This document shows, one piece after another, positions 24,066-31,809 of a stretch of 64,000 bases of DNA. How positions within the stretch are numbered: position 1 is the first letter of the stretch; each line of letters starts with the position of its first letter. Source of the DNA: Novosphingobium sp049354825 (GTDB taxonomy: Bacteria; Pseudomonadota; Alphaproteobacteria; Sphingomonadales; Sphingomonadaceae); assembly GCF_049354825.1 (NCBI RefSeq), contig NZ_CP186480.1, positions 1,240,001-1,304,000 on the forward strand, written 5' to 3'. Under the pieces are notes generated by a model. The model did no database searches and was not told the DNA's origin. It saw only the letters and a program-made list of their open reading frames with translations. The position numbers were made by a program, and so were the translations under genes.

Positions 24066-24964
24066 GCGCCAAGCGCCATGCGGCGGCGCCGGGCCTCGGT
24101 GGCGACAAGGCGGCTGCCGCTGCCCTCGCCCCGCGCCCAGACCGCGTCGCGCGCGCGCGGATCGCTTTCACGCGCCGCCAATGCTCCCAAAGCGCAGAGC
24201 CGCATCGCGTCGCTCGGGTGGGAAGCCGCGAAACGGTGCGCAAGGTCGAGGCCCTCTTCGCCGCCCAGCGCCGCGACAATGCGCAGGAATGCCTCGCTCG
24301 ACCGGCTGCTGACGATCCGGCCGACCGTGCGGTCCGTCAGGTCGAAGCTGTACTGGTCATGCCATGTCCGGGCCGGCGCGGTGTGCATGATGTTGAGCGA
24401 GACCGACAGCGCATCGGGCGGATGCTGTGCGTGGATGTCGCGGTGGGCGCGGTAGTGCATAACCTTGCCAGGCTCCAGGCGGCTGCGCTCGACGAAGTGC
24501 ATTGACGGCACCGGCTCTCCGCGCGCGCCCGCGACCGCGCCGTAGTCGTACTCGTAGTAATCGCTCCAGTAGCCCGGGCCGAAATATCCGACCGTCAGGA
24601 AGTCGAAGTTGTGGTCATGCGGCAGGCCGTAAACGAAGCTGGCTCCGCCCGACGCGCGCAGCATCGTCTCATTCGCGGACGGCCAGATGTTGGCGCGAAT
24701 GAAGAAATCGCCGCGCGGCGGCGAAAGCATCATCACCTGCGGGCCGTATCCGCTTTCGAACGGGTCATCGGTGTGGCGCTCGGCCAGCTCCGCCAGGATG
24801 TAGTCGGCGAGGAACCGCGGGTCGAGAGCGAGCCGCTGCAGCCATCCGGCGGCGTGAAGCAAACTGGCCTCGTCGCCCGGATTGAAACCGGTGCCAGTCA
24901 GCGCCTCGATAGTCTCGGCAAGCGATGCCGTCCGCGTCTGGCCAGGTTCGATCACGCGGGGCAT
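24062..24964 (-). CDS. Cupin-like putative metalloenzyme of a peptide cassette
   Basis: A 300-residue protein I cannot assign to a named family. Three regions are visible: a helical N-terminus (about 12-65); a probable cupin/cysteine-dioxygenase-like barrel (about 75-210) with H116-D-H118 in GLPHDHNFDFLTVGYFGPGY and a second histidine set after EPGKVMHYRAHRD (H170, H174, H178); and a helical-repeat C-terminus (about 222-297). Conserved-looking histidines suggest Fe(II) binding and an oxygenase role; this is inference. It is the last gene of a minus-strand cassette behind a 50-residue peptide gene and a paralogue, overlapping the latter by 13 bp. Confidence 0.6.
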   Translation of the reverse strand: MPRVIEPGQTRTASLAETIEALTGTGFNPGDEASLLHAAGWLQRLALDPRFLADYILAELAERHTDDPFESGYGPQVMMLSPPRGDFFIRANIWPSANETMLRASGGASFVYGLPHDHNFDFLTVGYFGPGYWSDYYEYDYGAVAGARGEPVPSMHFVERSRLEPGKVMHYRAHRDIHAQHPPDALSVSLNIMHTAPARTWHDQYSFDLTDRTVGRIVSSRSSEAFLRIVAALGGEEGLDLAHRFAASHPSDAMRLCALGALAARESDPRARDAVWARGEGSGSRLVATEARRRRMALGA

Positions 24965-25905
24965 GCGGCCAGCTCCGGATGAAGCACGCGCAGCTGCGCC
25001 AGGAGCGCGCCGGCCGGCGCGGCCAACGCGTCGTCGGGATCGGCGGCGATGTCGGTCAGCGCGGCGAAGCCGCGGGCGCTGTCGAGCGCAAGCGCTTGCC
25101 GCAGCGCCTGCCAGCGCATTGATGCCGTCCCGCCCTCACGCGCGATCGCCGCAAGCGTCGGTGCCGCATCGCCTCGCTCCATCGCGCCAAGCAGCGCGGC
25201 GACCAGTTCGAAGCGCGAATCGCGCGGATTGCCCGCGGCGCGGTGCACCAGGACGCCATCGGCTCGGCGATACTCGAGGGTGGGCAATGCGCCGGGATGG
25301 CGGCGCTGAAGCCGCAACACCACCAACACCGGGTCAATCGCCAGATAGGTTTGCGCTTCGGTTCGCCCGTCGCGGCAGCACACGGCGCCGGGTGCGAGGC
25401 GCGAACGTTGAGCGGTCAGCGCCACCAGGTCGGGTCCGACCGGCATCGCGGCGATCGTCTCGACGTCGGCGTGCCCGGCCAGGACGCGGTCCCAGGTCTC
25501 GGTTGGCGCGAAACTGATCGTCGGCGGCGGCGGTGCCAGTGCCGAACCGTCGAGCGCCTGGAGCGAAAGGCTCGCCCCCCCTGCACGCGCCAGAACCAGC
25601 GACGCCATGCCGTCGTCGCAATGATGGCGCAGCGGCACAAGTCCCAGCGGGTTCTCGGCAAGAATTGCGGCAATCGATGTCACCAGCGCGGCGATGGGCG
25701 CGCCATCGAAGTCCGGCGCCAGGATTTTCGCCAGCGGCGGCAGGTCGCGCGGATCGGCGCCCTGCGCGAACGCCGCGAGCGCCCTTTCCCACGCGTCACC
25801 GCGCGCCTCTCGCCACTCGGCCAGCGCCGCGGCGAGGCACGCCTGCGCGCGCCGCAGCGGAACCAGGTCCCGCGTCAGCGCCGCCAGTTCGAATCGCACC
25901 TCCAC
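24952..25905 (-). CDS. Degenerate paralogue of the cupin-like protein
   Basis: A 317-residue protein with no family I recognise. Aligned by eye with its downstream neighbour it shares the segment RSRL-x-PG-x-V (168-175), with later spaced L/V positions, and a similar C-terminal helical unit (about 230-310: MRWQALRQALALDSARG). The metal-ligand positions differ: where the neighbour has MHYRAHRD this protein has CCRDGRTE, and no HxH follows the first barrel strand. It may be a non-catalytic partner that binds the peptide. Start: GTG at 25905 with AAAGG 8 bp upstream; 17 bp after the peptide stop. Confidence 0.55.
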   Translation of the reverse strand: MEVRFELAALTRDLVPLRRAQACLAAALAEWREARGDAWERALAAFAQGADPRDLPPLAKILAPDFDGAPIAALVTSIAAILAENPLGLVPLRHHCDDGMASLVLARAGGASLSLQALDGSALAPPPPTISFAPTETWDRVLAGHADVETIAAMPVGPDLVALTAQRSRLAPGAVCCRDGRTEAQTYLAIDPVLVVLRLQRRHPGALPTLEYRRADGVLVHRAAGNPRDSRFELVAALLGAMERGDAAPTLAAIAREGGTASMRWQALRQALALDSARGFAALTDIAADPDDALAAPAGALLAQLRVLHPELAACPA

Positions 25906-25922
25906 CGCGGTCGCCTTTCGGC

Positions 25923-26075
25923 TCAGGGCAAAAGGATATCGTAAACGTAAACCATGATCACGATCACGGTATCGTCCGATTGCAGCGCCTGCGCCGGATG
26001 AGCCAGGCTGCCGAAAACACCGGTCATCTGGTCGAGGTCCGGCAACGCGGACAAGTCGATCTTGGGTAAAGTCAT
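25923..26075 (-). CDS. 50-residue putative modified-peptide precursor
   Basis: A short ORF with a start at 26075 (a GGGACG ribosome site about 10 bp upstream). The first 35 residues are polar and leader-like (MTLPKIDLSALPDLDQMTGV then FGSLAHPAQALQSDD). The last 15 (TVIVIMVYVYDILLP) are strongly hydrophobic with two tyrosines, an aspartate and a terminal proline. It is too short and acidic for a globular enzyme and lacks a signal peptide. Its position as first gene before two enzyme-like genes fits a RiPP precursor. A longer in-frame start (26123) is possible but less likely. Confidence 0.5.
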   Translation of the reverse strand: MTLPKIDLSALPDLDQMTGVFGSLAHPAQALQSDDTVIVIMVYVYDILLP

Positions 26076-26167
26076 GTCGAAATCGTCCCATGTGTAGCGC
26101 GGGGTCCCATGCCCCACGCCCACGGCATCGTCGCCAGCCCTGCAGATGCTAAATTAAAACATCGTAA
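26076..26167 (-). promoter_or_regulatory. Probable control region of the peptide cassette
   Basis: This 92-bp gap holds one of the few A/T-rich patches in the window (26150-26168, including AAATTAAAA), which fits a promoter for the minus-strand cassette, but no convincing -35/-10 pair could be fixed. No other gene is seen here. Confidence 0.35.
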
Positions 26168-26935
26168 TCAGCGCGCTGTACGGATCACGACCACCCTGCC
26201 GGGACACGTTGGCGCGGGTGCTCCGGGGGCGAGCGCGGTGCGAACGGCATCGGCGCGTGCACGGTCGAGCAGGCCCGCCGGCAGGCCCGGTTCGTGCGCG
26301 ACCATGTCCGCGGTCCCGAGCCAGCGCGCCTGGCGCAGGGTCAAATCGTCTGGATCAGCGCCCGTGAAGATGAACTCTTGCACGCTTGCCCCGGTGTGCG
26401 GCGCGCCGCCGATCCACGCACCGATACCGCCGCGGTAGTCGGCCAGCGGGTCCAGCGGGCCGCCTTCCACCAGCGCGGCGTCGAGCGCGCGCCGGCGATC
26501 GGCGGCGTCGGGCCAGCGCCGCCGCAGCGCGGCCCGGGCCCCGCCGAGTGCAGCGGCAAGGTCGCCAAGCGTCGCTGGCAGCAGCGCATCGAGCCTGAGC
26601 CGCAGCGCCTTGGCAAGCCCGGCCGAAACGCCGCCGGTGCCCACAGCCACCGTCACCGCGCCGCGCTGGAGAAGCGATGGCGTCGTGAAGTCGCAAAGCT
26701 CCGGACGGTCGACGACATTGACCAGCAGGCCGCGGCTGCGCAGCGCGGTGGCCAAGTTCTCGGCATCGTCTCCGGCGACGAACGCCAGTCGTGCTGCGGA
26801 ATCGTTTGCAGCGACTACCAGCCCGCCCATCCGCTCGACCAGGCGGCGCTTGGCATCGGCCGCTTCGCCCTCGCCCGCCACGATCACCGGGCGCCCTGCC
26901 ACGCGGTGAAACAGCGGCAGAACGCCGCCCGTCAT
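26168..26935 (-). CDS. Siroheme synthase N-terminal (precorrin-2 dehydrogenase) protein with SUMT remnant
   Basis: Residues 1-160 match the CysG N-terminal/Met8 unit that oxidises precorrin-2 and inserts iron to make siroheme: LPLFHRVAGRPVIVAGEG, NVVDRPELCDFTTPSLLQRG, and VAVGTGGVSAGLAKALR. The full SUMT methyltransferase domain of CysG is missing, but residues 185-235 (IFTGADPDDLTLRQARWLGT then ADMV) look like the opening strand-helix of that domain, so the gene may be a truncated fusion. 255 residues from 26935. It follows lysA by 13 bp. Confidence 0.8.
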   Translation of the reverse strand: MTGGVLPLFHRVAGRPVIVAGEGEAADAKRRLVERMGGLVVAANDSAARLAFVAGDDAENLATALRSRGLLVNVVDRPELCDFTTPSLLQRGAVTVAVGTGGVSAGLAKALRLRLDALLPATLGDLAAALGGARAALRRRWPDAADRRRALDAALVEGGPLDPLADYRGGIGAWIGGAPHTGASVQEFIFTGADPDDLTLRQARWLGTADMVAHEPGLPAGLLDRARADAVRTALAPGAPAPTCPGRVVVIRTAR

Positions 26936-26948
26936 CCCCACGACACCA

Positions 26949-28208
26949 TCATCCCAGCCAAGCGGGAACCCGCTCTGCAGCGAGGATGGCGGCGGGATCG
27001 ATGCGGTCGGCAACGATGGCCCAGCGATCTGCGTCGACCAGCACTTCAGGCACAAGCGGGCGCGAGTTGTACGTACTCGCCATCGTTGCGCCGTAAGCAC
27101 CGGCGGTGCGAAACACCGCCAGGTCGCCTGCCACAACCCGGTCTATCGTGCGGTTCATGGCGAAGGTGTCCGAGCTTTCGCAGATCGGGCCCACGACGTG
27201 GGCCAGCATCGTCTCGCCGCTGGGGCGCACGGCGGCAAAATCGTGCCAGGCATCGTACATCGCCGGCCGCGCCAGGTCGTTCATTGCCGCATCGACGACC
27301 ACGAACGGTGCATTGACCCCTTCCTTGACGCGGATTACCTCAGTCAGCAGAACGCCGGCATTGCCGGTGATGACTCTGCCCGGCTCGAACATCAGGGTCA
27401 CGTCCCAGCCCCCGCAAACGCGCGCGACCATCGCGCCGTAGTCGGCAGGCGTCGGCAGGTCGTCGCCGGCCCTGTAGGGCACGCCCAGGCCACCGCCGAG
27501 GTCCATGTGGGTTATGACGTGCCCGGCACTGCGCAAGTCCTGCATCAAGGCCCCCATGCGGGTGAAGGCGCGTTCGCTGGGTCCAAGGTCGGCAATCTGG
27601 CTGCCGATGTGGAGCGCCAGCCCGCGCAGGCCCAAGCCGGGCAGTGCCACCAGCCGCGTGTAGATCGCCGCGGCCCGGTCATAAGGCACGCCGAACTTGT
27701 TGTCGGCCTTGCCGGTGGAGATCTTGGCATGGGTTCCGGCATCGACGTCCGGATTCACCCGCAGGGTGGCGGTGGCGATCAGTCCGCGCGCGGCGGCCAG
27801 CGCGGCGAGCTCCGCGCCCTCTTCCTCGCTCTCGACGTTGAACTGGCCGAGCCCGGCCTCGAGCGCCTCGACCATCTCGGCCGCGGTCTTGCCGACGCCG
27901 GAGAACACGATGTCCGCCGCGGGCATCCCGGCGGCAAGCGCCCGGCGCATCTCACCGATCGAGACGACATCTGCCCCGTAACCCTCGCGTTGCAGGACCT
28001 TGAGAACCGCAAGGTTGGGATTGGACTTGACCGCGAATGCCAGGTGCACACTTGGCAGTGCTGCGAGGGCGTTGCGAAAGACCCGCGCGTGCCGCGCCAG
28101 CGTGCGGCAGGAGTAGACGTAGACGGGCGTGCCGACCGCCTCGGCAATGGCGGGCAGCGGCACGTCCTCGACATGGAGGACGCCGCCCCGGATCGCGAAA
28201 TCGTCCAT
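26949..28208 (-). CDS. lysA: Diaminopimelate decarboxylase
   Basis: PLP enzyme producing lysine from meso-diaminopimelate; 419 residues. The PLP lysine is in HLAFAVKSNPNL, the phosphate/glycine loop in HMDLGGGLGVPY, the substrate arginine segment in FEPGRVITGNAG, and the active-site cysteine in GPICESSDTF. The start at 28208 (MDDFAIRGGVLHVEDV) is the family N-terminus. Preceded by argH and a small lipoprotein, the usual argH-lptM-lysA order. Confidence 0.97.
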   Translation of the reverse strand: MDDFAIRGGVLHVEDVPLPAIAEAVGTPVYVYSCRTLARHARVFRNALAALPSVHLAFAVKSNPNLAVLKVLQREGYGADVVSIGEMRRALAAGMPAADIVFSGVGKTAAEMVEALEAGLGQFNVESEEEGAELAALAAARGLIATATLRVNPDVDAGTHAKISTGKADNKFGVPYDRAAAIYTRLVALPGLGLRGLALHIGSQIADLGPSERAFTRMGALMQDLRSAGHVITHMDLGGGLGVPYRAGDDLPTPADYGAMVARVCGGWDVTLMFEPGRVITGNAGVLLTEVIRVKEGVNAPFVVVDAAMNDLARPAMYDAWHDFAAVRPSGETMLAHVVGPICESSDTFAMNRTIDRVVAGDLAVFRTAGAYGATMASTYNSRPLVPEVLVDADRWAIVADRIDPAAILAAERVPAWLG

Positions 28209-28221
28209 TCGCCTTCCCCGC

Positions 28222-28536
28222 TCAGGCCGTTGGCGTGGGCTGCGGCGGCGCGGGCGTGGCCGGCGAGGAGCTCGGCAACGGGACCGGCTGCAGGCCCGGT
28301 CCTTCGGGCGGGGGCAGGTCGAAGGGATCATCGGCGCGGCGCTCGGACCGGCGGCGCAGCTCGACGTTGCGCTCGGCCCCGGCCTGGGGCGGCGGAGTCA
28401 GCAGCCGGTCGGCGCTCTCAGCCTCGCCCGCACCATATGCGACGGGTTGCTGCGTACCCGCCGGCGGGCGCAGTTCAGCGCGCTGGCCGCAAGCAGCCAG
28501 CGGCAAAAGGGCAGCGAAAATAAGCAGGCGGCGCAT
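28222..28536 (-). CDS. LptM-like small lipoprotein
   Basis: A 104-residue lipoprotein: signal peptide with lipobox LAAC (C17) then GQRAELRPP, followed by a Pro/Arg-rich disordered tail. LptM (YifL) has the same lipobox-proximal pattern, C-G-x-x-x-x-L-x-x-P, and often lies beside lysA, as here. LptM helps mature the LptD outer-membrane complex in E. coli. The long tail differs from the 60-80-residue LptM, so the assignment is tentative. Sits between argH (4-bp gap) and lysA (13-bp gap). Confidence 0.6.
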   Translation of the reverse strand: MRRLLIFAALLPLAACGQRAELRPPAGTQQPVAYGAGEAESADRLLTPPPQAGAERNVELRRRSERRADDPFDLPPPEGPGLQPVPLPSSSPATPAPPQPTPTA

Positions 28537-28540
28537 GGTG

Positions 28541-29938
28541 TTACTCCAGCCCCAGCGCGGTCCGCGCCTCGGCAACGCGCTTGCTTACCTCGGCCGGCGC
28601 GGTTCCGCCATGGCTGGCGCGCGCGGCGACGGACGCGTCGACCGAAAGGGCCGAAAACACGCGCGCATCGATCCGTGCGTCGATCGCCTGGAGATCGCCA
28701 AGCGAAAGCGCGTCGAGCGCGGCGCCGCGGCTCTCCGCCAGCTTCACCGCGGCGCCGGTTATGTGGTGAGCCTCGCGAAAAGGGACGTCGGCCTGGCGCA
28801 CGAGCCAGTCGGCGAGGTCTGTGGCGGTCGCGTAGCCGAGTTCGGCGGCGGCGCGCATCCGCTCGGTGCGAAACGCTGCGCCCGCTATCATGCCGGTCAT
28901 CGCCGCCAGGCTGAGGCCGAGCAGAGATGCTGCCTCGAAGACCGGTGGCTTGTCGTCCTGCATGTCCTTGGAATATGCCAGCGGCAGGCCCTTCATGGTC
29001 ACCATCAGCGCGGTAAGGCAGCCGACGATTCGGCCCGAATGGCCCCGCACCAGTTCCGCCGCGTCAGGATTCTTCTTCTGGGGCATGATCGAACTGCCGG
29101 TCGACAGGCTGTCGGGCAGGGTTACGAACCCGAACGGCTGACTGGCCCACAGCACCAGTTCTTCAGCCAGCCGCGACAAGTGCAGCGCGCACTGGGCCGC
29201 GGCCTGAAGGTAATCGAGCGCAAAATCGCGGTCGGACACGGCATCGAGGCTGTTGGCGGTTGGCCGCGCAAAACCGAGCGCGGCAGCGGTGGCGTTACGG
29301 TCGATCGGGAAGCCCGTCCCCGCGAGCGCCGCCGAGCCGAGCGGGCATTCGTTCAACCGCGCGCGCGCGTCGGCAAAGCGCGAGCGATCGCGCCGCAGCA
29401 TCTCGTAATAGGCCATCAGGTGATGGCCCAGCGTGACCGGCTGCGCCGTCTGCAGGTGCGTAAAGCCCGGCATGATCGCGTCGGCGTGCTCGCCCGCGCG
29501 GGTGACGAGCGCGACCTGGAGCGCGGCGAGCGCGCCGTCGACATGATCGATTGCGTCGCGAACCCAGAGGCGGAAGTCGGTCGCTACCTGGTCGTTGCGG
29601 CTGCGCGCGGTGTGCAGGCGTCCGGCGACCGGACCGACCAGTTCGGCCAGGCGGCTTTCGGTGGTCATGTGGATATCCTCGAGGTCCCAGTCCTCGGGCA
29701 CGCCGTTGGCCTGGTACTCCGCTGCGACGCGGTCCAGCCCGGCGGCGATGGCGGCGGCATCGCCAGCAGCGACGATGCCTTGCGCGCCGAGCATCGCCAC
29801 GTGCGCCTTTGACGCGGCGATGTCCTGGCGCCACAGCGCCTTGTCGAAGGGAATGGAGGCGTTTATCTCGCGCATGATCGATGCCGGCCCTTCGGCGAAG
29901 CGCCCGCCCCACATCGCATTGGAGCCGCCCCCCGTCAT
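28541..29938 (-). CDS. argH: Argininosuccinate lyase
   Basis: A 465-residue fumarase/aspartase-superfamily enzyme splitting argininosuccinate into arginine and fumarate. MWGGRFAEGPASIMREINAS marks the N-terminus and the signature GSSIMPQKKNPDAAEL the catalytic loop. Start at 29938: its CAT overlaps by two bases the ATG of the divergent TlpA-like gene (shared CATG). GGACGAGGAC upstream may act as a ribosome site. Confidence 0.96.
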   Translation of the reverse strand: MTGGGSNAMWGGRFAEGPASIMREINASIPFDKALWRQDIAASKAHVAMLGAQGIVAAGDAAAIAAGLDRVAAEYQANGVPEDWDLEDIHMTTESRLAELVGPVAGRLHTARSRNDQVATDFRLWVRDAIDHVDGALAALQVALVTRAGEHADAIMPGFTHLQTAQPVTLGHHLMAYYEMLRRDRSRFADARARLNECPLGSAALAGTGFPIDRNATAAALGFARPTANSLDAVSDRDFALDYLQAAAQCALHLSRLAEELVLWASQPFGFVTLPDSLSTGSSIMPQKKNPDAAELVRGHSGRIVGCLTALMVTMKGLPLAYSKDMQDDKPPVFEAASLLGLSLAAMTGMIAGAAFRTERMRAAAELGYATATDLADWLVRQADVPFREAHHITGAAVKLAESRGAALDALSLGDLQAIDARIDARVFSALSVDASVAARASHGGTAPAEVSKRVAEARTALGLE

Positions 29939-30536
29939 GTCCTCGTCCCGCTCGCTCACGCTCGCCGCCCTTGGCCTGTTCCTGATCGCCGGGTGCGATA
30001 GGGGCAAGGAGGATGAGGCGCAACCGCGGCAGGCCGCCACATCGGCGTCCACTGCCGCCGCAACGCCCAACGCCGCACCCTCCGCGGCGCCGAACGAAAG
30101 CGCGCTGATCGACCGAACCCACAAGGGCAGCCAACTGCCAGAATTCGCGCTCAAGGATGCAGCCGGCAAGGAGGCGATGCTGACCAAGCAGACGGGCAAG
30201 CCGTTCCTGCTCAATCTGTGGGCAACCTGGTGCGCGCCCTGCGTGGCGGAACTCCCCGCGCTGGCCAAGCTGGCGTCGAGCGGGAAGGTCGGCGTCATCA
30301 CCGTGTCGCAGGACCTCGGCCAGCCCGAGAAGGTCGCCCGCTTCCTTGCCGATCACGGCGCAGCGGCACTGCCCGGCTGGCTCGATCCGCAGAACGATTT
30401 GTCGACCCAATACGGCGTGCAGACCCTGCCGACGACCATCTATTACGATTCGCAAGGCCGCGAAGTCTGGCGCCTTACCGGCGGCCACGACTGGAGCAGC
30501 GCCGAAACGGAAAAGCTGCTTGCGGAAGCGAAGTGA
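29937..30536 (+). CDS. TlpA-like thioredoxin lipoprotein
   Basis: A 199-residue lipoprotein with lipobox LIAGC (C19), a 40-residue Ala/Pro/Ser linker, and a TlpA/ResA thioredoxin domain with the redox motif WATWCAPC and the cis-proline segment LPTTIYY. It would reduce or isomerise periplasmic thiols, for instance for cytochrome maturation. No Shine-Dalgarno is visible ahead of the ATG, which abuts the divergent argH start. Its promoter must therefore lie inside argH. Confidence 0.88.
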   Translation: MSSSRSLTLAALGLFLIAGCDRGKEDEAQPRQAATSASTAAATPNAAPSAAPNESALIDRTHKGSQLPEFALKDAAGKEAMLTKQTGKPFLLNLWATWCAPCVAELPALAKLASSGKVGVITVSQDLGQPEKVARFLADHGAAALPGWLDPQNDLSTQYGVQTLPTTIYYDSQGREVWRLTGGHDWSSAETEKLLAEAK

Positions 30537-30627
30537 CGCGGCTGGCTTTGCCGCGATCACACACCACCATGCAGTGGCAAGACGGCGCTCTCTGCGGCGC
30601 TGACCTTGCTTCGCGTCCGTTACGCTG

Positions 30628-30703
30628 TGGTGGGCGGTGAGGGGCTCGAACCCCCGACCCTCTCGGTGTAAACGAGATGCTCTACCAACTGAGCTAACCG
30701 CCC
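30628..30703 (-). tRNA. tRNA-Val (anticodon TAC)
   Basis: On the minus strand a complete cloverleaf runs from the acceptor GGGCGGT (30697-30703) to ACCGCCC, with the D-arm TAGCTCAGTTGGTAGAGCA, the anticodon loop TTTACAC on a TCTCG/CGAGA stem, and the T-arm GTTCGAG. CCA is encoded at the 3' end. The anticodon TAC reads GUA-type valine codons. Lies between the TlpA-like gene and a MarR-like regulator; no attachment-site repeat was noticed. Confidence 0.97.
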
Positions 30704-30757
30704 CCGTCGTGCACAGGCCGCGCCGCCCTTAGCGCGCCGCGCGCGGCAAGGAAAGCG

Positions 30758-31732
30758 TCACGCGAGGCTGCCCGCGCCGCGCCCCAGCGAGGCGAAGTAG
30801 GCCGCCATCGCGTCGGCTGCCGTGTCGGACAACTGGATGAAGGCGCGGCGCCTGTCGGACTCGTCTTCCACACGCTCGAGCAGGCCGGCCTCGGTCATCT
30901 GGGCGATCCAGCGCAGCGCCGTCGTTGGAGGGACGGCGGCCGCGATGCACAGGCTGGTGACCGAGACGCGGATATGCTCGACCCGGGCGGCGGTCAGGTC
31001 GAGCAAGATGTCCCACGCCGGGTCCGCAAACAGGCTCGGCTCGAAGAATTTCGCCCGTGCCTGGCGCTGGGCGATGATCTTGCGCACCAGCCGCGCATCG
31101 GGAAGCGGCGGGCGGCTGGCGCGCACAAGCGCGGCGGAGCCGTCCGGCGCGCCGCGAAAACCGCGACGCGGCGCGTTGAACGCGAACGCACCGACATCGC
31201 CGTCTTCATCCCCGCTCAGCCGGTCTAGCTTGCGCGCCATCATCCCGACCTGCTCGGTCAGGCGCAGCAGGGTCAGCCGCTCGTCCTCCGAGAGGTCGCG
31301 CAGGCGGCCCGCCGAAGCCGCCGCGATGGCGCGCGCCAGTGCGACGCTACGCTCGGCACGGGCAGGCGCGACAAGGATTTGCGCCCCCGATCGGTCGAGA
31401 CAGGCGAACACGTCGTCAAGCGCGGCCAGGCTCGTCGCCACGACCAGTCGCGCGGCTGCACGTTCGGCCCTGAGGTCGAGTCGGACCAGCGCGGCCAGCG
31501 TCGCCGCGTCGATCGCGGGGCAATCCACCAGCACCAGATCGCCGAGCGGACGCGCCTCGCCTTCAAGCAGGGACGCGAGCGGCGAGGTTTCGCCGATCCG
31601 CAATCCGGCGACGCGGGCATCGTCCTGCAGCTCCTCCCGCACATCCTGCCGGTCGGCAAAGATCGCCACCGTCAGTGGCAGCGCCGCCATGGCGGCAGGC
31701 GCAGAGGGATGGGCGAAAGCGGCTTGCACCAT
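30758..31732 (-). CDS. MarR-like regulator with receiver-like N-terminal domain
   Basis: A 324-residue protein. Residues 19-130 look like a degenerate response-receiver or P-loop-type alpha/beta domain (VAIFADRQDV, DLVLVDCPAI, RLVVATSLAALDDVFACLD). Residues about 230-320 form a MarR-type winged helix (VTSLCIAAAVPPTTALRWIA, then MTEAGLLERVEDESDRRRAF). No intact phosphoacceptor Asp/Lys set is evident. A palindrome overlaps its own -10 region, pointing to autoregulation. Start at 31732 after GGAG; M15 is an alternative. Confidence 0.75.
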   Translation of the reverse strand: MVQAAFAHPSAPAAMAALPLTVAIFADRQDVREELQDDARVAGLRIGETSPLASLLEGEARPLGDLVLVDCPAIDAATLAALVRLDLRAERAAARLVVATSLAALDDVFACLDRSGAQILVAPARAERSVALARAIAAASAGRLRDLSEDERLTLLRLTEQVGMMARKLDRLSGDEDGDVGAFAFNAPRRGFRGAPDGSAALVRASRPPLPDARLVRKIIAQRQARAKFFEPSLFADPAWDILLDLTAARVEHIRVSVTSLCIAAAVPPTTALRWIAQMTEAGLLERVEDESDRRRAFIQLSDTAADAMAAYFASLGRGAGSLA

Positions 31733-31742
31733 GGTCCGACTC

Positions 31743-31754
31743 CGTATTTATACG
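31743..31754 (-). promoter_or_regulatory. Palindrome over the -10 of the MarR-like gene
   Basis: CGTAT-tt-ATACG is a 5+5 inverted repeat 11 bp ahead of the ATG. On the minus strand it contains TATAAAT, a likely -10 element, with TTGTTT 16 nt upstream as a weak -35. A repressor bound here would block transcription of its own gene. Confidence 0.45.
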
Positions 31755-31809
31755 AACAGGAGTAGAACAAACAAAGATCAAGTCAAGAAGGTTGGGCCGT
31801 GGGGCGGGT

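Noticed and set aside
28222..28536. Possible CRISPR-like or tandem repeats in the Pro-rich lipoprotein tail
   Set aside because: No regular spacing or identical units; ordinary low-complexity coding sequence.
30538..30556. GCGGC/GCCGC hairpin after the TlpA-like gene as a terminator
   Set aside because: Stem of only 5 bp and no T-run follows it.
30628..30703. tRNA-Val as a possible integration site for a mobile island
   Set aside because: No integrase gene and no repeated tRNA 3' end were seen nearby.
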